Shown here one piece after another: positions 52,701 through 62,542 of a stretch of 64,000 nucleotides of DNA. Both the position numbers and the translations under genes were made by a program. The notes beneath the pieces were generated by a model. That model had not been told where the DNA came from. It saw only the letters and a program-made list of their open reading frames with translations, and ran no database searches. This DNA comes from Pseudo-nitzschia pungens (lineage: Eukaryota > Bacillariophyta > Bacillariophyceae > Bacillariales > Bacillariaceae): NCBI GenBank assembly GCA_037355855.1, contig CM074758.1, positions 6,235,001 through 6,299,000 on the forward strand, written 5' to 3'. The number at the start of each line of letters is the position of its first letter. Position 1 is the first letter of the stretch.

Positions 52701-55602
52701 CCGGTTGGGACTATCGCTCAATTGCTGACATGCCCGGTGACTTCTCTGTTGCTGACAAAAATGGCAATCGAGCTACCCTGGATCGTTTTGAAGTTGACCA
52801 TGCTGACAAGACCCTTGGGGTTTTTATCTCCATGGATGGCAATGAGGAAGCACAGATTGCTCACATGAAGTCACAGTCTCAGTCTTTTGGATCTCAACTC
52901 AAGGCTTCCAAGTGTGAGAAGAGAGCCTCTCTCTACACCTTCAAGTATTCGTTCATGAAGTCTGTTGAATACCCCATGCCTGTCACGCAACTTGATGAGG
53001 CTACCTGGACTAAGATTATTCACCCAGCTCTTGTTCCTGTGCTGAATAAAGCAGGGATGTCACGGACATTTCCTAGACATGTATTCTATGGTCCTTCCCT
53101 CTATCAAGGCTTTGGTTTCATCCATCCATACCTCCTCCAAGAGTTTAGCCATATTGCCACTCTCTTTCAGGAATCTATCAGGTCATCCCAAACTGGTAGG
53201 ATTCTCAGGCTAACTGCTGAGTCTCTCCGGCTTGAACTTGGATTTCCTCTTCATCTTGGTGTCACACCCTATCATCCTTTTGCTTCATACGTCACTCCTT
53301 GCTGGTACAAACATGTGTGGAAGTTCTTTTCTGATCACCCTGTGAGCTTGGTTGAAGACTTCCCAGATCTTCCTCTGCTACGTTCCAATGACTGTTATCT
53401 CATGCAAGCCTTTGTCAACGCTGGCTTCAGAGGTGCTGACTTGTCCCTCTTGAATCACATTCGAATGTCCCTCAAGGCTATTTCCCTTGCTGATATTTGT
53501 ACTCCAGATGGGACAAGGCTTACCCCCATGGCTTTCCAGCTGACATCCTCCAACCACTTGAGGGATCATCTTGACTGGCCTAGATGTCCTCCGTCTTGGC
53601 CTCCAGCAGCTCAGCACATATGGGTCAAGGCGCTTCAGACCTGTTTTCTTCCCCCTTGCCCCCCCCCTGCAGACAGGGCATTGGCTCCTTCTTTTCACCT
53701 TGGGCATTGGCTCTCTGCCCAGACAGCTTCTCTTTGGCCTTGGTTTTTGTCTCCATCCACCAACAGAATATTCTCCAAAACTTCTACTGGCTGGATTGTG
53801 AGCACCTCCCAGGGCAGGGGCAGATACAGGGCCACTTCTGAAATTATTTCTGACAAACCAGCATGTGCTATTGAGCTTGTCTGCCCTGTTATTTGCGTAT
53901 TTGCGGCCAAGTTGTACGCGTGGTTGGTTCCTCAGCCTTTGTTTCTGAACCTCCTGATATGGATCCTCTGGAGTACAATCCATTTGATTCTCTTCCAGAC
54001 TCCCCTGCAGATGCTTTTGATGCACTCTGTGAGTCTCCAAGGGTACTTCTCCACAACTATTCCCTACCACAGGCTGGCTGTCAGCACATTGTTGATGCTA
54101 TTCAGAGTGGTACTGCCAGTGCTGTATGTGATGGTTCATTTGATCCGGATCTTCTCAGAGGCACTTCTGCTTTCATTTTGTCACCCAATACCTCCACCAA
54201 GTCTGCTTCATTGTTCCTCACAGGCTGTAATTTTGTCAGTGGGTCCCCTGAGGATCAATCATCCTACAGGAGTGAACTGGCAGGTATCGTTGGGGTTCTC
54301 ACCTCTTGCACTGCTCTGGTGAGTCTTTTTGATATTGCTTCTGGCTCTATCACCATTGCCCTGGATGGTGACACAGCTCTCAAACAGGCTCAGGGATCTT
54401 GGCCTTTGGTTATTTCCCAGAAGTCTTTTGATTACGTTTATGTCATCAGAAACATGATTTCTGCCCTGCCAATCTCTGTGCACTTTCAGTGGGTTCAGGG
54501 ACATCAAGCTGGATTCTTTCTTGATTGGTGGGCACTTTGCAATCATCAGGTTGACAGCATGGCAAAGGCATTTCTCTCTGTCCATAGAGCTTCTGCCCAT
54601 CACTATCCCAGACTTGTGTTTGAGCCTTGGGCTTTTTCTCTCAATGGATGCAAGTGCTCAAGGTTTGATCAGAATGCTTTGCATGTTGCTATTTCTGGTC
54701 CTCCTCTTCTCCAATACTGGCAGACCCACCATGATATCCCAATTCCACAACCTGTTTTGAGTTCCATCCATTGGAGTGCCCATCAGTCTGCTTTCAAGCG
54801 TCTACCTCCTGGCATGCAAAGGTGGTTTGTTAAGTTTGCTTCTGGCTGCATTGGTGTTGGCAACCAGCTCCTTCACTACCAGTATCAGGATCACTCCAGG
54901 TGCCCATTGTGTGATGCAGACAACGAGAAGGTTTCTCATGTGCTCTCCTGCAAGGACACTGGGGCAGTACAGCACAGTGTGTCTGCCTTTAAGGGACCAC
55001 TACAGCAGCGGCTTGAAGTTGAACAAACTGATCCATCATTGGTTGTTGCCATTGTGGATCTTCTCACCAGAGTTCGGAAGGGCCAGAACATTTCTCCATC
55101 ATCCTACTCCCTTGCAATTGCTTCTGCTGTCAGGGCACAGAGGACTATTGGTTGGCACAACTGGCTTCTTGGTAGGTGGTCTCCTCGCTGGTACCAAATC
55201 CAGGCTGACTACTACTCCCACATTGGAAGCAAGCGCTCTCCCAAACGTTGGGCTACAGCTATCATCCATCAGTTCTTTCTTACCTCCTGGGATCTTTGGA
55301 CCTATAGGAATGAACGACTCCATGGTCCTGGGGGTACCCTTGATGCTGAACAACACCAATCTATTGATGCTTCCATCTCCTCTGAATTGGCCATTGGTGC
55401 AGCTGGTGCACTCCCCCAGTCACACTCCCTTTTACAAACCCCTTTCCAAGTCCTACAAGGTTACACCCTGACTGCCAAGAGGCAGTGGCTTGCAACCATC
55501 CACCTTGCCAGGAAGCAGTATGCAGCGCCTGTCCAACCTGTGCAGCCATATCAACAAGAGGCTGCTCTCTTAAGAGCCTGGCTTACTGGACCTCAGGGTT
55601 GA
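49754..55602 (+). pseudogene. LINE ORF2 (endonuclease-RT-RNase H), one frameshift
   Basis: Likely start MVRFSGMRFDGMPSTPN. APE endonuclease: IITFQNIGPQRRAAFM, AEHCLNE (Glu), VILGIDQNAD and ESDHRMLWIEV (SDH). RT: AVAMNDAKGCYDRISHPIAG, SGCGQGNGIGPTLWAL and the catalytic FVDDTDLF. RNase H: AVCDGSFDPDLLRGTSAFIL, SSYRSELAGIVG, ALDGDTALKQ and HFQWVQGHQ. A C-terminal knuckle CPLCDADNEKVSHVLSC and a WDLWTYRNERLHGP segment follow. The only lesion is an 8-bp tandem duplication at 53890-53905 between RT and RNase H. With one unit removed the frame is open from 49754 to the TGA at 55600-55602 (about 1,950 residues). Confidence 0.93.
53890..53905 (+). repeat. 8-bp tandem duplication causing the ORF2 frameshift
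   Basis: TATTTGCG occurs twice in a row. Removing one unit reconnects the upstream frame (ELVCPVIC) with the downstream frame (GQVVRVVGSSAFVSEPPD), so this is the likely inactivating event. Confidence 0.88.
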
Positions 55603-55905
55603 TTACACTTTGTACCTTGGTTTTGTCCTCTGTTCCTGTTTCTCATCCTGTCATATAACTTTTGATACTGGATCTTATCCCAATATCTACATTCCCATCT
55701 CACTTTCTCTCAAGTCCCTATTTTGTGGGACTTGTATGTCTTTTTCCCTGCTTGATGTTCAAGGTTTGTTTGAAAAATTTGTCGTTCTGCCACTTGGGGT
55801 CCTGACTCTCTGCTGGAGGCGACGTTAAAGTCTGGTTACAGACTGAGTAATTTAGTTTCACCTTTGGTGATTAAAGTTATTTAAATACGTATATTATTAT
55901 TATTA

Positions 55906-56358
55906 TTGTCGTCACTCTACATAGGAACGTCGTCACTGTACATAAGATCATCGTCACTCTACATGGGATCGTCGTCACTCTACATGGGATCGTGGTCACT
56001 CTACATGGGATCGTCATCACTCCACTCACTCCACTCAGAAATGAATATCACACTTCCGCCATCAACATTTGCCTTTTTCTAACACACATATCTGGATTGA
56101 TAAACATCTTCCTTTTCTTCTGCATGACATTACTCTCAGCGTGTGGGATCACATCCACATCTACTACTTCTCCCATTCTTCGGAACCGTTCTCTCATAAC
56201 CATTTCGAACTCTACTCCCGTCTCCTTTTCATTTCGTAGCACCTTAACTTCCTCACACACTTTGTTATACATATTGATTCCCTTTTGGGACCACCCTTGT
56301 TTACTACCGCTCCTAGCATCACAAAACTTTTTTTCACTTCAGCAAGGTCCTCTCCGTC
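55906..56358. repeat. Direct repeat, right copy (453 bp)
   Basis: Begins immediately at the LINE's ATT tail and matches 47191-47643 base for base in length. The match stops abruptly at CCTCTCCGTC; the sequence after it is unrelated. Confidence 0.92.
56048..56358 (-). pseudogene. 3' fragment of the coiled-coil gene
   Basis: Carries the same A7 run and the same downstream open frame as the gene at 47333-48795 (VRNEKETG-like region, RMGEVVDVDVIPHAESN, MFINPDMCVRKRQMLM), with one Thr-to-Ser difference. Everything upstream of about AEVKK is absent. Confidence 0.85.
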
Positions 56359-57433
56359 TGCGTTGATATTTGCTCGTCAGCAATCTTCGGGGATCCTCAC
56401 TTATGCTAGCACGTTTGGTAACTGTTTGGGCCGGATATCCGATCATGGTACATATTATACACCAATGACCCGACCCCGGCGGTAGCATAGTATCTTAGCA
56501 TGATATTATGGTAGGTTAGCACCATCAGTATCTCGTAGCCTTAGCAACCCTAACCCTGTAGCATTTAGCTACACCATAAAAAGGTGCTTTACTCGGGGTA
56601 CGTACGATTGGTACAAATCGTACGCGACGACCCTAGTAAACTCTGCTAGCATCCATACTAAACAGGATAGTAGGATATAGGTCTGCTGCTAAGCCTGTTG
56701 CTAAGCCTGCTGCTAAGCCTGTTGCTAAGGATGTATGCTACCAATTAGCACACATCTCAGCACTCAGCTCAGCACCTGTTAGTCAGCTACTGGAGGCTGC
56801 TGACTGTAGCCCCAGTACATTCTCCTACACAGGAGCCTTAGCACAGATGGTAGCACACTGGATATCTTCATAGTCCCCGTGATTCATGCCAGTGGTCCTG
56901 TATTGAGCAACTGAGCAACTATACCAGTCCCCGGAAACAGATACTCCCAGGGGAACACCAATACTCTTGCTTGTTGTACCAGGACACTTGGATGGATCAT
57001 AACAGAATTCAGGGGTGTATCCATATCACTTGTCAGAGTTCAAAACTGCACCAAATATTGCAGTTCTTCTATCAGAGGCCCGGCTGATTCGTAGCAAAAA
57101 AAAGGGGGTCGGACCGGAGGACGTTTTGCCCTTGGTTCCATTCCTTGACACGATGAAGGAGATCAATCAGCCTATTGTCTTTCAAGTTTATAGTCCCCGG
57201 AACCGTTGTACCGGAGACTCCCAAATACATAACATATAACATAAGATCGATCGAAATCAAGGTCAAAGATCGAAGCGTCCGAAATTCGAAATCGAAACGA
57301 TCGAAGAACTCGTAATCGAAATCCAAAATCGAAGTTACGGTCCCCATAATCGTAATCGAAAAATCTTCTGCTGCGTCCGTGCCGCTTGTCAGGGATCAAA
57401 GATACCCCAAATAATGCAGCTAAGCAGCACTTC
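56359..57433. other. Spacer with short repeats, probable 3' end of Copia-2
   Basis: At about 56688-56732 a 12-bp unit CTAAGCCTGTTG / CTAAGCCTGCTG is repeated four times. The word TAGCA is unusually common from 56400 to 56860. At about 57240-57365 there is an AATCGAAA-rich stretch directly downstream of the Copia-2 stop, where the 3' UTR and LTR should lie. I could not define the LTR because no partner LTR is in the window. Confidence 0.5.
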
Positions 57434-60400
57434 TTACCACATGCATCGAGTGCAGTGTTCTTTCAGAGCTGGACCATTCAATAGCTTGGTGAATAGGTCA
57501 GCAATATTGGTCTCGCCAGGCTCCTTTGCGATTCGAATTGTCCCAGCAGCAATAGACTCGCGCGCTTTGTGGTAGGCAACACTGTTGTGCTTCTTGTTGC
57601 ATGGACTCTCCGGCCTGGTGGTATTCTTAACAACAGACTCGTTGTCACAGTACACATTGGTAGGACCTTCAATAGGGACACCCATCATCCGGAGCTTGTA
57701 CCTAAGACCCTCAATCAGTTCAATGGCAATCCGCAATGCCACTATCTCAGAACCAAAGGTTGAGGTCTCCACAGTGGTCTGGCATTTGCTGAACCACAGG
57801 ATGGGGGCCCTGTTTAGGAATATAATAATCCCTGTATGAGATCTCCGCGTCACCTTGCATCCAGCATGGTCTGCATCGACAAAGCAACTCATAATTACAG
57901 CCTTTCCAAGCGCTTCGGGGGCATCTGGTGGCAACACTTCCTTGGCATCTGGATAGAACTCACTCCAATCACAGTCGGGGAATCTGGACTCATCCACTTC
58001 AGGCCGGGTCTCATCAAACACCAACTTGGATCGTGCATGCGCCTTGAGGTAAGCGAACATGTGCAATACTTGATTCAAATGCCCCATTCGCGCTTGCGCT
58101 AGATATGATCCGCATCAACAAAACAGCTCATGATAACTGCTTTTCCAAGGGGTTCAGGAGCATCCGGCGGCAACACCTCCTTGGCATCTGGATAGAACTC
58201 GCTCCAGTCGCAGTTGGGGAATCTGGACTCATCCACTTCAGGCCGGGTCTCATCAAACACCAACTTGGATCGGGCATTCGCCTTGAGATAGGCAAACATG
58301 TGCAATACTTGGTTCAGATGCCCTGTTCTTGCTTGGGCTAGGTACCTAGACATGAGAGATACAGGCATGACCAAATCCAGTCTTCCAAGTTCGCACAACC
58401 ACCTCAAGACACCAATCAGGCCCTGGTAGTAGTTCTACTTGCTTGGATCCAATTCGGCGGTTACATCAACTTCAGGTCGATAATCTGACGTCAACGGGGT
58501 TGACACCTTGTTCTGGAGATACTTGTAACCGTACTGCTTGGTGCCAAGCTCCTTCTCTACTGCGTCGATGGCTTTCTTAGCATACTTCTCGGAGGACATA
58601 GCCCATTTGGGAATTGGGTCGTCTTCGACCACATGCGAATGGACATCAGCGCCCAAATACAGGGTTGGAACTTCTATAGTCCCGTCCTTCAGCGTGAAGC
58701 GCTGCTCGATACTTTCCAGCTGCCGTCGAGGATTTTCACTGCAACAGATAATATCGTCGACGTATGCCATCAAGTATGCCCAGTACCTAGAGCCATCCTT
58801 CCTCGTCTCCACTCGCATATGAACATCAGGGTCGGCTTTACAAGGTTGATATCCTAGTGTTCGTAGGTGCTTGGTCAAGTAGGATCGGAACGACGCGCCC
58901 GCAACAGGAAGTCCATACAGTGCTCGAACGATCTTACATACCTGACCTACCAAGTGCGGGGGAAAACCATCTTCAGCTCGTGCAACTAAATAATATTTCT
59001 TCTTGATCGGCGCTGTAAGATATGCGTTCTGAATGTCCGCAGACAGCACATCCAAATTATTCAACGCTGCCAACAGGAAGAAGATACGGACTGAATCTCT
59101 GCTTGGAACACTGCTGAAGGTGTGTTCCTTGGCTGTGGCTTGTACCTTATGGCCATCGGCGACAAGCCGTGCTTTCCGCGTCAGGGACCCCAACTTCACG
59201 TCAAAGATCATGTGCGTCGTGATCTTGCTGAATCCTTCGGCCTTCAGGCCTTCGACGGTGTAGCTGGAGTCAAACTTGAACGCCATCTCGTTGTTCCTCA
59301 TCTCCTTCGCAATCACCTTCTCCCAATAGTCCGTTCCCGTCTTTCGGTCGATGGCGAGAGCTTCAGGGATAGAATGAGGTAACTCAACTCCGAACTTGTG
59401 GGTTCGATCCCAGTACTTGTTTCGCTTGGTAGCCTTGAGGATTCGCTTCTTCCTTCGTAGTACATGGTGAATCCACCATCGGAATGCTGGCTGGTCCGAG
59501 ATCTTGGCGGATATGGCATACTCTGCGGTCTGCACAGGAAAAGACTCTTTCAGATCGCTCAACTTACACCAGGATTCGGTCCCGTCCTTCCAACTGACGA
59601 GCAATCGCCATCCCTTCGTGGTAGGCTTGGGGACTTTACGACCATACTTGTTGGTGATCGTTGCGTCTTGCTTCCTAACGGCGGATCCGTCCTTCTCGTG
59701 ATCGATAATCTTGTCCAGTAGAGAAAACATGCGTCCGTCGTCGTCGATCTCGCTGTACATACTCTCAGCAACAATATTGGCGGTGTACTGCTCGACGGAA
59801 CCATCTGGAAACTGCAGATCATACATTCTGGTATCAAGGATGGGGTTATCATTTCGCTTGCCAACCGGATTGCCATTAAGATCAGCAGAACGATTCTTCA
59901 CAACACACCGTAGTCGTTCGTCGCCCTTCTGGATCATGACATTATTACCAATATACTCATCATAGTCATCCCCATCAGGTATGAGATCGTCGATATCAGG
60001 AATGGAAGCTTCAGGCTCGGCTAGCTCCCACCTTTCTTGGTGTCCTTCAAATAACTCGGCAGGGGGATCAGGGTACGTAGCTTGGAACTTTGCGTCGTTA
60101 TCCTCCACTTTGTCCCCGATCTTGGATTCAACTGCTTGGTCAAATGAGTCCATATAGCGCTTGACGTCATGTGAACGCCATTCTTCTTCAGTAACAGCAC
60201 GGACTGTGTTAGTGCTTACCGGCATGGCCGCCTCGTTCAGGATCCAGTGACAGTCCCCGCCTCCAAATCGGTCACCGCACGGGCCAAGCCACCGTCCCAA
60301 CTTTTCGGTCCCATCAGAGAGGTCAACCCAATAGACGAAATCATACCATTCATGGGCTTGGTACAGAGATATATCAGGCATGTACCCATGTACAATTTCG

Positions 60401-62211
60401 AACGGCGTTTGACCCATCACCGTAGGATCACTGGAAGCCGTGCGCTGTCGGATGGCAGCAACAAGCTCCCCACAGAAAGCCCACAGGCGCTTGGGGGATC
60501 GTTTCTGGGCTGTCTTCTTGCGGATGCTTCTGCTGATATGGCCGATGCTGAGCTCCGCGCGATTCTGGAAGGGACATCTTGGCTGGATAAAGGTCTGGTG
60601 GATATGGTTCTTGCTGACAACCTTGTTCCATGGAGTCTTGTAAGTCCCAGGAGCGCCTTGCTCTCGAGCGCCATCGGATATCAAATGCTCGGGGATGCCA
60701 ACATCATGGATGAAAATCTTCAGTCCCTCATACGCTTGCTTCTTGCCCTGTATAGGTATGAACTCATCGTAGCCCTTACCATTACTGAAAACTTGGGCGG
60801 CTGAATCTTGTCGCATGATGCTCGGGACCTTTGCCATCCATGTGTCGGTATACCATTTGCCAGCCGCGACGCGCTTGTTTCTGAAGCTCTGCGTTGGCAA
60901 TCGGCGGACGAGGGGATGCATTGGGTTGCGGAATCCTTTCTGGGTCGTGACTCGAAGGGTATCCGCAGCCTTCCTCGGGGATACATCCCAAATCTTGGAC
61001 AGACGGTCGGAATCAATCTTGCAGTAGCGTTCGGTGTCGATCTTTGGGCCCCACTTGGCTCGTCTGGAGATGGTGTCAAGCTCGGGATCGACTGGTTTGA
61101 CTGCATCGTCGTCCCATCGAACATGCTTGTAAACGGCAGACAGGCAGACGGGGGAATCCCGGCAACGGGGATCCAATTCGAAGCGCTCGCGTCTGTCGGT
61201 GTAGGCGCGCTCGTACAAAGGGGTATGCAGGGCATTGATTGTAAGACTTGGTACTGTTGCATCCTCGTCTACATCATTGTCCCCGCAAGTCTTCAAGGAA
61301 TTGCCTGAAAAGAGAGAAGATAGCCGTGCATCCAGACGAGAGTCGGATGCAATCGCACATGGGGTCAGATCACGGCGGGTACAGAGTTGCTGAAGGCTCC
61401 GCAGCTTGTACTTCTCATAGCAATCATGCTGTGGTAGGATCAGCTCGTCGCTCTGAAGAGGCTTGTCGTACAAATGGGGACTGAAATTGGACCGTGTTTC
61501 GTCTGGCTCCAACTTGCGCTTGTTGGACTTCTTGGACTGCTTCGTGGTCGGCGCGGACGCGATGGACGCCTCCGCGTGAAGGACAGACAACGTAGGATTC
61601 AATGGATGAGAGCCGTCGATTGCTTCTTCGGCTTGCTCGAACTTCTTGCTCTTCGGGTCCCAAGGGGAGTCTCGGGTTGCAACGACATGATCGCATGTAG
61701 CCATCTCATGCTTGGTTGGCTTGCGGGAAGGGAAATAGGACACGACCCCATCAAGCAGGAGCTTGATGTCAAGGGTGTGGCCCGCGCCGGGATCTTCAGG
61801 ATCGGTATTGTCAATATGGATGGAGTGACTGGACTGTTCATCATACTGACGGGGCGCCTCACTGACACGATTGGGATGGCAGTCCCGTATCTGATTCGGA
61901 CAAATCAAGCTGTGGGACAACTTGTCGCCAAAATGCAGTGCTTCGTGGAAATAAATCAACCAAACTTTCCCTTCGGTATCTGTGTAGGCCGTAACACAGG
62001 TCCCGATAGGAATGTTCTTGATAGGCTCGAGCTCAGGCGAAAAAGGATGAACATCGACGTGACTGACGACTTGGTCTTCAAGCAAGATCATGTTGGAACC
62101 AGCGGCAGTCGTATCAGCGTGGCTGTCCAGCTCGCATTGCCCCTCAGGACTTGGTGGGGTGCGCGCGCGTGGCAGATCCATCTGGTACAACAGCCGGCCT
62201 ACCCTACTCAA
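57434..62211 (-). pseudogene. Copia-2 protease-integrase-RT-RNase H
   Basis: The protease is CELDSHADTTAAGSN, with DSH at the active-site position as in a known diatom Copia lineage. The integrase region is WYTDTWMAKVPSIMRQDSAA, LISDGAREQG and NRAELSIGHISRSIRKK. A chromodomain-like block precedes RT: GWRLLVSWKDGTESWCKLSD and PVQTAEYAISAKISDQPAFR. RT: DVKLGSLTRKARLVADGHKV, SADIQNAYLTAP, ALYGLPVAGASFR and the catalytic AYVDDIICC. An in-frame TAG is at 58435-58437 (DPSK-stop-NYYQGLIGVLRW, Gln likely). RNase H is then broken by the 239-bp duplication and resumes with CFVDADHAGCKVTRRSHTG, VYCDNESVVKNTTRPES and GETNIADLFTKLLNGPALKE. Confidence 0.92.
57866..58341 (-). repeat. Tandem duplication (offset 239 bp) in Copia-2
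   Basis: Copies 58105-58341 and 57866-58102 both encode GHLNQVLHMFAYLKA, KLVFDETRPEVDESRF, SEFYPDAKEVLPPDAP and CFVDADH. They have diverged by several percent, so the duplication is older than the 61-bp one in Gypsy-1. Because 239 is not a multiple of three, the second copy is out of frame. Confidence 0.9.
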
Positions 62212-62542
62212 TTTCGGGCACCGGCCGTCGGTTCAGTTCTTGGGGGTCTGTCCTTGGTTCGAGCCGTTGCCCTTCTTCTTGCCCTTTCTGCGCCCCCTGG
62301 GAGGCAGCAGGCGTGGTAGAACTCGTGGACTGAATAGTTCGAGCCTTCTTCTTCTGGCGGAGGTCATACAACTGCTTGCGTTGTTCCTTGGAGAATGTCC
62401 TGTAAACTTCGAGGGGATACTTCTTGTCTTCGATCGTACCACTGTACGATCCGCCGTTGCTGCTTCCTTTATTGCTACCGCCACCTTGGCGTACAGAGGA
62501 GATACTTTGTGCCCTCTTCGTTGAAGCCGCACCCATCTGAAA
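62204..62542 (-). pseudogene. Copia-2 gag, C-terminal part
   Basis: From MGAASTKRAQSISSVRQGGG through a Gly/Ser-rich stretch to YPLEVYRTFSKEQRKQLYDL, RQKKKARTIQSTSS and a Gln/Arg tail ending PVPEIE. The EQR-x-x-LYDLR-x-KK pattern precedes the nucleocapsid linker in related Copia gags. The TAG stop lies 7 bases inside the pro-pol frame, which is +1 to gag; this could be the element's own gag-pol frameshift site or an indel. Confidence 0.65.

Larger units (their letters stand above)
48811..55907 (+). mobile_element. Nearly complete LINE (APE endonuclease-RT-RNase H)
   Basis: Two overlapping ORFs, a 300-bp 3' UTR (ATTAAAGTTATTTAAATACG) and a short ATT-repeat tail ending at 55907. ORF1 appears 5' truncated or starts right at the junction. 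The element is flanked on the left by the start of the coiled-coil gene and on the right by a copy of 47191-47643. A related, 5'-truncated copy sits in the Copia LTR at 9414-9777. RNase H and a C-terminal CCHC-like knuckle are present, as in I-type or related clades. Confidence 0.92.
57434..62542 (-). mobile_element. Ty1/Copia retrotransposon 2, 5'-truncated in gag
   Basis: Transcribed leftward: end of gag, protease, integrase, an interposed chromodomain-like segment, RT, RNase H. It belongs to a different Copia lineage from the element at 9209-15922 (different protease and domain content). The upstream part of gag is cut off at about 62542 where a Gypsy element starts in the opposite orientation. 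It contains one in-frame TAG and one 239-bp duplication. Confidence 0.9.

Noticed and set aside
55906..56358. Reading the 453-bp direct repeats as LTRs of one 9-kb element
   Set aside because: The left copy is part of the coding sequence of the coiled-coil gene and no TG...CA ends or flanking duplication are seen.
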